The notes beneath the pieces were generated by a model. That model ran no database searches and was not told the DNA's origin. It saw only the letters and a list, made by a program, of their open reading frames with translations. The position numbers and the translations under genes were made by a program. Positions 9,851-18,382 of a stretch of DNA of 64,000 nt are shown here, piece by piece (within the stretch, counting starts at the first letter, position 1; each line of letters starts with the position of its first letter). Origin of the DNA: Neorhodopirellula pilleata (GTDB lineage Bacteria > Planctomycetota > Planctomycetia > Pirellulales > Pirellulaceae); the NCBI RefSeq assembly GCF_007859915.1, contig NZ_SJPM01000009.1:114024-178023 (forward strand). Direction: 5' to 3'.

Positions 9851-9953
9851 GAATCATTTCACATTCAAAAAAAGGATAACAACGTCGTTAATCGATAGTG
9901 TAACAGACTGGACGCATTGGCACGCCCACAGTCGACTGGTTCTTGGATCCGGA

Positions 9954-10859
9954 TTATCTCGCTGAATGGAACCGCGATGCGGTTTGCAACGTTGCCGCGT
10001 GAATCCGAACGATATCCTCGAGATCGTGGGCGTACCCACCTGCCATGGCGATTGCCACGGGTAGGTTTTGGCGGTGACACCATGTGAGTACGACTTCGTC
10101 GCGGCGTTGCAGTCCGTTAAAGGTTAACGATAGTCTTCCCAGACGGTCCTTTTCGTAGGGATCAGCACCCGCCAAGTAAATAGCCAGATCAAAGGGACCA
10201 CGCGATGCAGCCCATTGCAATGCGACATCGAGAGCGGTGAGATAGGCCTCGTCACCAGTTCCGTCGGGGAGGGCGACATCAAGGTCGCTGGCGACTTTGC
10301 GAAGCGGGAAGTTTTTCACGCCGTGAATCGATAGCGTGGTAACGGATTCGTCACCGGTCAGAATCGAGGCGGTCCCGTTGCCTTGGTGGACGTCCAAGTC
10401 GATCACGATTCCACGTCGAATCAGACCGTCATGTTGCAACGTTCGCATGGCCACGGCGGCATCGTTGAAAACGCAGTAACCTTCGCCCGCCCCGGCGAAG
10501 GCGTGATGAGTGCCGCCGGCAAGATTGGCCGACACGCCGTCTTCCAATGCGGCGCGAGACGCGGCGATCGTGGCCCCCGTGCTGCGCCGTGATCGCTCGA
10601 CCATCTTCGGCGACCACGGAAATCCGATCCGGCGAATTTCCGCCGATGAAAGCGTCCCCGTGACGACGCGCTGCAGGTAGTCTGCGTCGTGACATAACTT
10701 CAACTGATCGTCCGTCGCGGCGGTCGGGACGATCAACGTGTCGCGGAGGTGTTGTTCCGACCGAACGACTTCCTGTCGCAAAAGACGGTATTTGTCCATC
10801 GGGAATCGATGGGTCGTCGGTAACGGCAATTCAAAGTGGTCAGTGTAGTACAGTCTCAA
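9954..10859 (-). CDS. Histone deacetylase-superfamily zinc amidohydrolase
   Basis: A 301-residue protein with the arginase/deacetylase fold signatures of the HDAC/acetoin-utilisation/acetylpolyamine hydrolase superfamily. Visible motifs: GGTHHAFAG with the catalytic His pair (about residues 120-125), GYCVFNDAAVA, the metal ligands in DLDVHQGNGT (Asp-x-His) and the third zinc ligand in AGADPYEKDRLG, then a C-terminal MAGGYA. The TTG start at 10859 is preferred because the conserved N-terminal YYTDHF...HRFPMDKY segment begins there. The natural substrate, an acetylated protein, polyamine or other amide, cannot be told from sequence. It is divergent from a type II NADH dehydrogenase gene. Confidence 0.9.
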   Translation of the reverse strand: MRLYYTDHFELPLPTTHRFPMDKYRLLRQEVVRSEQHLRDTLIVPTAATDDQLKLCHDADYLQRVVTGTLSSAEIRRIGFPWSPKMVERSRRSTGATIAASRAALEDGVSANLAGGTHHAFAGAGEGYCVFNDAAVAMRTLQHDGLIRRGIVIDLDVHQGNGTASILTGDESVTTLSIHGVKNFPLRKVASDLDVALPDGTGDEAYLTALDVALQWAASRGPFDLAIYLAGADPYEKDRLGRLSLTFNGLQRRDEVVLTWCHRQNLPVAIAMAGGYAHDLEDIVRIHAATLQTASRFHSAR

Positions 10860-10956
10860 GGGATTGCCGTCGATCGGAAGTCAGAGGAAATTCACGGTAT
10901 GTTTCCTGGCAAAGGGTCAGATCGTCATCCATTACCTCTACCAACAGGTCGAAAAC

Positions 10957-12336
10957 GTGATCGCATCCACACCCACTCAAAACCTTCATGTTGTCATTGT
11001 CGGAGGGGGGTTCGGCGGATTGGAGACGGCTAAACGTCTGCGACGCGCCGATGCCAAGGTCACTTTAATCGATCGTCAAAACTATCATCTATTCCAACCT
11101 TTACTTTACCAAGTTGCCACCGGTGGTTTATCTCCGGCGAATATCGCTACGCCACTGCGTTCGATCCTTCGTAAGCAATTCAATTGCGAAACAGTGATGG
11201 CCGAAGTCGTTGATTTTGACGTCGATCAAAAGCGACTCTTGCTCGCCGATGGAATGATGGATTACGACGTTCTTGTCGTTGCGGCCGGTGCAACGCACGG
11301 GTATTTCGGGCGAGACGACTGGGCGGTGGTGGCACCGGGCTTGAAAACGGTCGAGGATGCCACTTACATCCGCCGTCAGATTTATATTGCCTTTGAAACT
11401 GCCGAACGAGAGGACAACGACGACATTCGTCGACAACTCATGACGTTCGTCGTCGTTGGTGGCGGACCGACGGGTGTCGAACTGGCTGGAGCGATCTCCG
11501 AGATCGCGACTCGCACCCTACGTTACGACTTTCGTAACATCGATCCGAAAGATGCACGAGTGATGCTGGTCGAAGCTGGTCCCCATGTTCTCGGACACTA
11601 TCCGGCCGAGCTTAGCGAGCGGGCGGAGTCGAAGCTGCGGTCGCTCAACATCGAAGTGCATACCAACACCAAGGTCACAGAAATCACGGAGGACCACGTT
11701 GTCTTGAGTTACCGTGATACTTCGACGACTGTGGCATCCAGGACTGTCTTATGGGCGGCCGGCGTCAAAGCGAATCCTCTCGCCGCAAAGCTCGCATCGG
11801 CGTGTTCGATCCCGACGGATCGGGCGGGGCGGATTGAAGTGTCGGATCGCTTGAACTTGAGCGGCCATGAAGAGATTTTTGTCATCGGTGACGTTGCGAA
11901 TTGTCGCGATGAAAACGGGAAACCCTTGCCGGGACTCGCTCCGGTCGCAATGCAACAGGGTCAATACGTTGCCGAATCCATTCGATCGGCGATCCGACGC
12001 CGCCAAAGTCCGACTTCGGCAAACCAATTGACGACATGGCGTGATGAACTCAAGCACTCGATCGACAAACCGTTTCGGTATCGCGATCGCGGAACGATGG
12101 CGACGATCGGCCGTGCCGCCGCAGTCGCTGAAATCGGCAATTATCGTTTCAGTGGACTGCTCGCATGGCTGTTATGGCTGTTCGTGCATTTGTTATTGAT
12201 CGTCCAGTTTCAAAACCGACTATTGATCTTGCTTCAGTGGGCATGGCATTACACGACCTTCAATCGTAGCGCCCGGTTGATCACCGGTGGGAAAACCGTG
12301 ATCATCCGGTCGAACCCCAACGCTCCCGAAGAATAA
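10957..12336 (+). CDS. ndh: Type II NADH dehydrogenase (NADH:quinone oxidoreductase)
   Basis: About 459 residues from a GTG start at 10957. An open frame extends upstream to 10864, but that part reaches into the divergent promoter region and precedes the FAD-binding fold, so it is probably not translated. FAD-binding motif VIVGGGFGGLETAKRL lies near the N-terminus, followed by YHLFQPLLYQVATGGLSP. The NADH-binding motif VVVGGGPTGVELAGAI is in the middle, and VIGDVANC with APVAMQQGQYVA is in the second FAD segment. The C-terminus has hydrophobic helices for membrane attachment. It transfers electrons from NADH to quinone without proton pumping. Convergent with the next gene (7 bp between stops). 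Confidence 0.93.
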   Translation: MIASTPTQNLHVVIVGGGFGGLETAKRLRRADAKVTLIDRQNYHLFQPLLYQVATGGLSPANIATPLRSILRKQFNCETVMAEVVDFDVDQKRLLLADGMMDYDVLVVAAGATHGYFGRDDWAVVAPGLKTVEDATYIRRQIYIAFETAEREDNDDIRRQLMTFVVVGGGPTGVELAGAISEIATRTLRYDFRNIDPKDARVMLVEAGPHVLGHYPAELSERAESKLRSLNIEVHTNTKVTEITEDHVVLSYRDTSTTVASRTVLWAAGVKANPLAAKLASACSIPTDRAGRIEVSDRLNLSGHEEIFVIGDVANCRDENGKPLPGLAPVAMQQGQYVAESIRSAIRRRQSPTSANQLTTWRDELKHSIDKPFRYRDRGTMATIGRAAAVAEIGNYRFSGLLAWLLWLFVHLLLIVQFQNRLLILLQWAWHYTTFNRSARLITGGKTVIIRSNPNAPEE

Positions 12337-12343
12337 AATTCGC

Positions 12344-14920
12344 CTATTCGTTCTCGGCAAGATTCATTTTGAATCCGGTTCGTTCGTCGACCGATTCGTA
12401 GAACCCGCGAACGATGTTGCGAGCGTCGTCGTTGCCGAGCAACTGGGCCATGAACCGTTGTTGGGGCTGACGGAATTGTTCCTGCAACGTTGCCATGTCG
12501 GGTTGGAACTCGGTGGGTTTGACAACGTAGAACACACTTTCAGGATCGTTGGGAGCGACCGAATACGTGCCGACTTCGGAGGTGAAGACTTCTCGCATGA
12601 ATCGCTCACCGACGGCATCGAGTTCGGGGACGTTGGCAACGATCGTTTGCATGAATCCGACTTGTTCGAGCCATGAGAACGGTCCCACGCCGGCAATCAA
12701 GTTGTCCTTCTTTTCTTGAGGGATCACATCGGCGAGTGTCTTGCCTTCCGCAGCGGCTTCCTCGGCAATCTTTTCAGCCGCCGCTTTGGCGAGCGTGCGG
12801 GCTTCTCGGGTGCGGATGACTTGGATGACTTCGTCGCGGACTTCGTCGAGTTCGGGGACATACGCGAGCACGTCTTCGGTCTTCCAACTGACGTAGGAAA
12901 CGCCGGCTTCCAAGTCGACCGTTCGCAGTGGCGAGTAGAGTGCCTGTGGTGGAATCATCGATCCGTCTTGCATTTGAGCGCCAAACATCATCGCCGAAAA
13001 CGGAGGACCGCGGCGATTGAAATTCTGGCCCAAGCCGAATGACGAACCGGGCTCGGTATCAGCCGCACTCACACGGTTGACCAGCCCGTCGGTTTGGCCG
13101 TATTTCAGTCCCAATTCTTCGGCCATCGCCTTCAGGTCTAGCGGCTCGGGCGCGTCGGCCTCGGTTTGCACGCCGACGGAAACGTTGCTTTCATGAACGG
13201 CTCGCTCGCTGAAGTAGCGTCGCATCCGTTTCGTCGCTTCGGTGACGGCGCGATCAAGGGCGAGTCGGGCCGGTTCGGTCGCCAGATCCGTGGCGATCTG
13301 ATCACGAACCTCTTCGAACGTTTGCGGCTTCGTAGGAGCCGGTTCATCATCGAGATCCAAGTCGTCGCCGGACGTCGGAGCGGTGTCCGGTTTCATCTCG
13401 GCGGCAGGCTTTTCCGCTGCAGGTTTCTCGGCAGGAGGTTCTTCCGCAGGTGGTTTTTCCGAAGCGGTCATTTTCTCGGCGGGTTTATCGGCTGCGGGCT
13501 CTTCTTTCTTTGGCTCGTCTTTCTTTGGTTCTTCTTTAGCTGGCGATTCTTTGGCCGGCTCTTCTTTCTTGGCGGGTTCGGTTTCCTTCTTAGGCGTTTC
13601 CTTGGTTTCGGTGGATTCGCTCTTGGGAGCCTCTTCCTTCATCTCGGCTGCGGGTTCTTCTTGAGCCGGCTTCTCCTCTTGGGGAGGATTCTCCTTCTTA
13701 GGTTCCGCTTTCTTCTCCGGTTCCTGCTTCGGTTCGTCGTTCTTCGATTCCGGTTTGACTTCTTCGGCGGCTTTCTCCGTAGCTTCTTCCACGGTTTTTT
13801 CGGCCACTTCTTCACCGCCGTCTTCGTCTTGGAAAGCGGCGACCAAACGGACGCCTGACTCGGCGGTGTTCATCGACGAATCTTCTTCGGCCGGTTTGGA
13901 AGTTTCTTCCGGAGCGGTGCTGACTTCGGGCTCGGTTGTTTCTTCAGGTTTGGTATCTTCGGTGGTGGCGTCGTCGGGCAACTGAAAATCGCCACCGGCG
14001 AGACGACGCTCGTATTCGGCACGCAATTGTTCTTCGGTTAACTTCGCTTTTTCGGCTTCGACGAATTGATTCAAGTCAGCCGCCACGTATTCGATCTTGG
14101 CCGAATCGGGACGCTGAAACTTGGGTTCGGGGGACAAATCGTTCGGGTAGTTGATGCGGTTTTTGCCTTGTTCGTAAACCTCTTTGATTTCCGATTCGCT
14201 CGGCTTGTCGTTGGTTTGGTCCAAGTATTCCGACACCAAAACGCCGTAAGCGTCGACGGTGGCTTGTTGGTTCGTTTTCAAGAAATTCTGCCATTGCCCC
14301 AACGGCGTCACGACAGGCATTTGGCCATTGGTCAATCCAACAAGCGAGCCGCGTTGGTACAAATCGGCGAGCAAGTGCATTCGCAATTGCTCGTAAAGAT
14401 GTTGTTGACCGAGTTGATTACCGGTGCTGCGCATCAGCAGGGCAATCACTTCGTCATCGGTCATGGTGCCGTCGGTGAACCGGGCTAACCAATTCTTAAC
14501 GGCGGTGTCATCGAGTTCGAAACCGGCTTTCTTGGCTTCGCTGTAAAATCTCAGCGTATTGATCGTGGCTTCTTCGCCGGGGTTGACGTCGATTCCGAGC
14601 GATCGGATTTGTCCGTTTTGTTCGTCGTATTGAAATCCAGGTGTTTGTGGCATCCCGCCTTTTTCCATCGTCGTTTGGGCTAGCTCGCTTAAGAAGCGAA
14701 CGACGGCGGCGTGATTCTGGGTGGTGCGTGCGACACGACCGCGGGTCAGTTCGATCCCGTCATACTTGGCGGCGACGGGGTCTGTATTGATTCCACCTCC
14801 TTGCCGCAAATACGAATCGAGTGCCGGCAAAACGACAAACGAAAACAACGCCAATAGGGTCAACAAAACCATTAACGGCTTGAGGTTGCGTCGGAAAATC
14901 TCGAACGGACTCGAACTCAT
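12344..14920 (-). CDS. PpiD/SurA-like membrane-anchored protein with long Glu/Lys/Pro-rich tract
   Basis: An 858-residue protein. A single N-terminal transmembrane helix (about residues 14-33, after SPFEIFRRNLKP) anchors it. The next roughly 200 residues resemble the SurA/PpiD N-terminal chaperone region, with a helical GNQLGQQHLYEQLR segment. Residues about 310-545 form a low-complexity tract dominated by Glu, Lys, Pro and Ala with repeats such as KKEEPA and AEKPAAE. The C-terminal part is folded-looking and contains a GVGPFSWLEQVGF segment and repeated helices, but I cannot identify an intact parvulin (rotamase) motif. Likely a periplasmic folding factor for the outer envelope; enzymatic activity is doubtful. 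Convergent with ndh. Confidence 0.75.
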   Translation of the reverse strand: MSSSPFEIFRRNLKPLMVLLTLLALFSFVVLPALDSYLRQGGGINTDPVAAKYDGIELTRGRVARTTQNHAAVVRFLSELAQTTMEKGGMPQTPGFQYDEQNGQIRSLGIDVNPGEEATINTLRFYSEAKKAGFELDDTAVKNWLARFTDGTMTDDEVIALLMRSTGNQLGQQHLYEQLRMHLLADLYQRGSLVGLTNGQMPVVTPLGQWQNFLKTNQQATVDAYGVLVSEYLDQTNDKPSESEIKEVYEQGKNRINYPNDLSPEPKFQRPDSAKIEYVAADLNQFVEAEKAKLTEEQLRAEYERRLAGGDFQLPDDATTEDTKPEETTEPEVSTAPEETSKPAEEDSSMNTAESGVRLVAAFQDEDGGEEVAEKTVEEATEKAAEEVKPESKNDEPKQEPEKKAEPKKENPPQEEKPAQEEPAAEMKEEAPKSESTETKETPKKETEPAKKEEPAKESPAKEEPKKDEPKKEEPAADKPAEKMTASEKPPAEEPPAEKPAAEKPAAEMKPDTAPTSGDDLDLDDEPAPTKPQTFEEVRDQIATDLATEPARLALDRAVTEATKRMRRYFSERAVHESNVSVGVQTEADAPEPLDLKAMAEELGLKYGQTDGLVNRVSAADTEPGSSFGLGQNFNRRGPPFSAMMFGAQMQDGSMIPPQALYSPLRTVDLEAGVSYVSWKTEDVLAYVPELDEVRDEVIQVIRTREARTLAKAAAEKIAEEAAAEGKTLADVIPQEKKDNLIAGVGPFSWLEQVGFMQTIVANVPELDAVGERFMREVFTSEVGTYSVAPNDPESVFYVVKPTEFQPDMATLQEQFRQPQQRFMAQLLGNDDARNIVRGFYESVDERTGFKMNLAENE

Positions 14921-15084
14921 GTCAGAGAAGCCTGCAAAACATCCGTGAAGTAACAGCCGATCGGAACGACGACTGTCACGGAAAGGGGGGATGGGTCAGT
15001 GGAAAATGTCGATCAACCTGAAAGGGTATCGCCGGAGCAAATTTGCGGTCAAGGCGACTTCCTGCGGAGGATCGATTTATCGTA

Positions 15085-17535
15085 TCAAAAGACGCCCAAG
15101 GCGACGAGGGAATAGCGAACAATCAGCCCCGCGACGACAACGCTGACCATGCTCATCAGCTTGATCAGAATGTTCAGGCTCGGGCCGCTGGTGTCTTTGA
15201 AGGGATCGCCGACGGTGTCCCCGACGACCGCCGCTTTGTGCGAAGGACTGCCTTTTCCACCGTGATTTCCGGCCTCGATGTACTTTTTGGCGTTATCCCA
15301 CATGCCGCCACTGTTGGCCATAAAAACCGCCAAACAGAATCCACTGGTCAAACACCCGGTGAGCAATCCCAATACCCCGCCGACGCCCAGCAATAACCCG
15401 GCCCCGATCGGCAAAAGCAAGCCTAGTAAACTAGGCAAGATCATCTCACGCTGAGCCGCCCTGGTGCTGATCGCGATCGGGCTTTGGTAGTCCGGTTTGA
15501 CGCTGCCATCGAGGATTCCTGGGTTTTCGGTAAATTGTCGCCGGACTTCGATCACCATCCCTTCGGCGGCTCGGCCAACCGATTTCATGGTCATAGCACA
15601 GAACAAGAACGTGCTCATCGAGCCCAAGAATAATCCCACCAGCACCCGTGGATTCATCAACGTCGTGTCAAAGTAGTTCAAAAAATCCTTTAACGTCGCC
15701 TCGTCGACCGGAACGGTTAGCCCGGAAACAAGCACCCTGTCTTGTTCGCTCATTGGCGATCCGCCGGCAATGTTTCTCCACTGTTCCAATTGTTCCGGGC
15801 GTGGCTCCCGAGCCGGCATGACCAAGTAGGTCTGCGATTGCTCGCCAGATCGCTCCACCACCAACGTGTCGCTGAGTTTGATGAACCCGTCCGTTGAAGC
15901 GGTGTGCGCGACATCATCGCCCCATCGCACAAACCCGTCGCGAACACCCTCGACGTAGGCCGCGAGCAACGCCAACGCGGTTAAGGCGGCCGAGCCGATC
16001 GCGAAACCTTTGCCCGTCGCTGCGGTGGTGTTGCCCAGACTATCCAAGGCATCGGTCCGCTGGCGAACGACCGGTTCGAGTTCGGCCATCTCGGCGTTAC
16101 CTCCCGCGTTGTCGGCGATCGGGCCGTAGGCATCGGTCGCCAAAGTGATCCCTAGCGTGCTGAGCATGCCCACTGCGGCGATCCCGACCCCGTACAAGCC
16201 GAGCGAGAAACGATGCACATCATTGAAATCGCCTCCGTTGGCAAACCCGAACGCTAGCAACATCGACACCGAAACGATCAACACCGGAAACCAAACGCTC
16301 ATCATTCCATCGGCGACACCACCGATGATGATCGTCGCCGCACCGGTTTCCGCTTGGCCTGCCAAGTTTTGGGTCGTCGAGTATTCGTCACTGGTGACCC
16401 GTTCGGTCCAATAACCGATCGCCCAACCGGCCAACAGACCGACGATCACGCTCGCCGCAATGCCAGGAACCAAACCGAACCAAAGCGTGCCCGGGATCGC
16501 CGGCATCAAAACGATCGCGAGCAAAACCGATGCGATGACAACGATCCATGATGAGCGATTGACGCCGCGGGCGAGTGCCGCCAGAAGCGCTTTCTGCGAA
16601 AGTTGATCGTCGGTCCGGACGGCATAGATTCCTGCGACCGAAGCGACGATACCAACCGAGGCAATCGCCAGGGGTAACATCATCGCGCTGAGCTGCGCCG
16701 ACGTCGTCTCCATGCCCTCGGGGAGCAAATGCGGGCCGCTCATCGCGGCAACGCCGAGCGCCGAAGCGGCCAGAATCGAACCGCTATAAGATTCGTACAA
16801 GTCCGCCCCCATGCCCGCCACATCGCCGACGTTATCACCGACGTTGTCTGCAATGGTAGCCGGATTGCGGGGTGAGTCTTCGGCGAGACTTTGTTCGACC
16901 TTGCCGACCAAGTCCGCCCCCACATCGGCGGCTTTGGTAAAGATCCCGCCTCCGACCCGCGCAAACAACGCCTGGGCACTCGCTCCCATGCCGAACGACA
17001 ACATCGTTACGGAGATTTGCGGTAGCGTCAGTGCGGCATCGTCGCCGCCGAACATCGGCACCAACCAGTACAGCACCGCGAACCATAACGCGATGTAAAG
17101 CAACCCCATCCCGACGACGGTCAACCCCATCACCGCACCGCTGCGGAAGGCGACCTGCAATCCTTCGTTGAGTGACACTCGGGCACCTGCAGCGGTGCGA
17201 CTGCTCGCCTGGGTCGCGGTTTTCATTCCGAACCAACCGCACAATCCGCTGAACAAACCCCCGGTCAAGAACGCGATCGGTACCCAAGCCGACAACACGT
17301 TCATTCCCAACGACGCCACCGCGAGCAATCCCGTCACGACGACGAAGACGAACGTGACGACTTTGTATTGTTGGCTCAAATACGCCGACGCACCGACGCG
17401 AACACTCTCGGCGATCTCACGCATCGCCTCGGTCCCCTCGTCGGCTCGCATCATCTCGCGGTAGAAACGAAACGCCCAAAACAGCGCGACGAATGATGCC
17501 GCTATCGACATCAACCAAACTAAAAACGCTTGCAT
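15085..17535 (-). CDS. hppA: Membrane-bound K+-dependent ion-translocating pyrophosphatase
   Basis: About 816 residues, mostly hydrophobic, with around 16 membrane helices. The ATG at 17535 is preceded by a strong GGAGGAAG; an open frame runs 21 codons further upstream but lacks such a site. Pyrophosphate-binding motifs are present (DVGADLVGKVE, DNVGDNVGDVAGMGADLYESY, and near the C-terminus KAAVVGDTVGDPFKDTSGPS). The signature GNTTAATGKG has Ala and Gly at the two positions that separate K+-dependent from K+-independent enzymes, pointing to the K+-dependent class, which pumps Na+ and/or H+. An unusual hydrophilic insertion of roughly 80-95 residues lies after the helix containing FAIGSAALTALALLAAY. 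Confidence 0.95.
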   Translation of the reverse strand: MQAFLVWLMSIAASFVALFWAFRFYREMMRADEGTEAMREIAESVRVGASAYLSQQYKVVTFVFVVVTGLLAVASLGMNVLSAWVPIAFLTGGLFSGLCGWFGMKTATQASSRTAAGARVSLNEGLQVAFRSGAVMGLTVVGMGLLYIALWFAVLYWLVPMFGGDDAALTLPQISVTMLSFGMGASAQALFARVGGGIFTKAADVGADLVGKVEQSLAEDSPRNPATIADNVGDNVGDVAGMGADLYESYSGSILAASALGVAAMSGPHLLPEGMETTSAQLSAMMLPLAIASVGIVASVAGIYAVRTDDQLSQKALLAALARGVNRSSWIVVIASVLLAIVLMPAIPGTLWFGLVPGIAASVIVGLLAGWAIGYWTERVTSDEYSTTQNLAGQAETGAATIIIGGVADGMMSVWFPVLIVSVSMLLAFGFANGGDFNDVHRFSLGLYGVGIAAVGMLSTLGITLATDAYGPIADNAGGNAEMAELEPVVRQRTDALDSLGNTTAATGKGFAIGSAALTALALLAAYVEGVRDGFVRWGDDVAHTASTDGFIKLSDTLVVERSGEQSQTYLVMPAREPRPEQLEQWRNIAGGSPMSEQDRVLVSGLTVPVDEATLKDFLNYFDTTLMNPRVLVGLFLGSMSTFLFCAMTMKSVGRAAEGMVIEVRRQFTENPGILDGSVKPDYQSPIAISTRAAQREMILPSLLGLLLPIGAGLLLGVGGVLGLLTGCLTSGFCLAVFMANSGGMWDNAKKYIEAGNHGGKGSPSHKAAVVGDTVGDPFKDTSGPSLNILIKLMSMVSVVVAGLIVRYSLVALGVF

Positions 17536-17671
17536 CGTTTCTTCCTCCGTGTTGTCAATCTTTCGGGCCGACCCTCCCATCGTAGCGAATGTCGCCAAGA
17601 CTTTCGGTCATTCCACGGTATCGTATCGTGTTTTTTTGGTGTGATGGGTACCAGCCCGACTCGCAACGGCG

Positions 17672-17778
17672 TGTTGATTGAGTGCACTTTTGGGCGTTTT
17701 CGTTTAACGGCAAGCCGCAGGCGACTGCGTTTTCAAACTCTGTCGCCTGCGGCTTGCCGTTAAACGATTAAATCAACA
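17672..17778. repeat. 107-bp palindromic repeat, copy A
   Basis: The central palindrome has arms at 17701-17724 and 17743-17766 (cgtttaacggcaagccgcag and its complement, extended by four bases) around an 18-bp loop. The outer ends tgttgatt and aatcaaca are also inverted repeats. The same 107-bp unit occurs in opposite orientation at 48058-48164. It behaves like a REP/MITE-type element and may also act as a terminator or structure element upstream of hppA. Confidence 0.8.
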
Positions 17779-17963
17779 GACCGGCAAGCGAGTGGGTCCG
17801 CTGGGATGTGGAGGAATCGAACTTATCCTCACGCTTGCCCGTCGGGCTTGCAGGAACCTTTTTTCCAGCTCGTTCGTTGCAACTTAAACGCCTGACGCCT
17901 GAAGCCTGAAGCAAGCAACGCTCGCCTGTTGCCGTCGTCCTGCGGACGAAGTACGGTCGAGTT
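17779..17963. other. Intergenic region, no gene seen
   Basis: Lies between the 107-bp palindrome and the larger palindromic element. It includes short near-repeats such as gcctgacgcctgaagcctgaagc and a gtttaggttt stretch that abuts the next element. No open frame with coding character is visible. Confidence 0.4.
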
Positions 17964-18315
17964 TAGGTTTAGCATCGCGTGAACAATAAGTGGAATAGGC
18001 TTCCAGCCTTTTTATACCCCACAAGTGCTCATGTATTGCTCCCCTGCCAGCTCGTCTGGCAGGAAGCCGAGGTTGGCAAGCTAGACACGAGCCGCAATGC
18101 CCCCAACCTTCCGATTTCCACTTGTGCTCGCCGCTTCAAGCGGCGAGCACAAGTGGAAATCGGAAGGTTGGGGGGGGCGTCGTTGTCTAGCTTGCCAACC
18201 TTATTCACCCACGAGACGAGCTCGTGGGGGTCAAAAAAGATGTGGGGTATAGAAAGGTGGAAGACTATGCCACTTTTATAATGCGGCAGTTAATATTCAC
18301 GCGATGCTTAGGTTT
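17964..18315. repeat. Nested palindromic element, copy 1, with 7-bp direct repeats
   Basis: The element proper is 17971-18308, with ends agcatcgcgtgaa and ttcacgcgatgct. It is flanked by direct repeats taggttt at 17964-17970 and 18309-18315. Inside, ataccccaca and tgtggggtat form a second inverted pair. Within that lie three hairpins: cctgccag...ctggcagg at 18043-18063, a large central palindrome at 18100-18174, and cccacgag...ctcgtggg at 18208-18228, plus inverted tggcaagctagaca arms around the centre. Copies 2 and 3 lie at 19781-20063 and 44490-44834. Short open frames within it are products of the palindrome and not genes. Confidence 0.85.
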
Positions 18316-18347
18316 AAGTTTAAGTTTGGTACGGCGATTGATTTGAT

Positions 18348-18377
18348 GCTGGGTCTTCGCTATCGCTGCGACCCAGC
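18348..18377 (-). terminator. Possible terminator hairpin for dprA
   Basis: gctgggtc at 18348-18355 pairs with gacccagc at 18370-18377 across a 14-bp loop, just beyond the dprA stop at 18383. No T-rich tail follows on the minus strand, so if it terminates transcription it is not a classical intrinsic terminator. Confidence 0.35.
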
Positions 18378-18382
18378 CTTCT

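Noticed and set aside
10864..10956. Longer form of NADH dehydrogenase
   Set aside because: The extension precedes the FAD-binding motif and reaches the start of the divergent gene; GTG at 10957 places the motif near the N-terminus as usual.
13166..13858. A 230-codon open frame on the plus strand, rich in Phe, Arg, Leu and Gly
   Set aside because: It is antisense to the Glu/Lys/Pro-rich tract of the PpiD-like gene; its composition is the direct consequence of reading that tract backwards.
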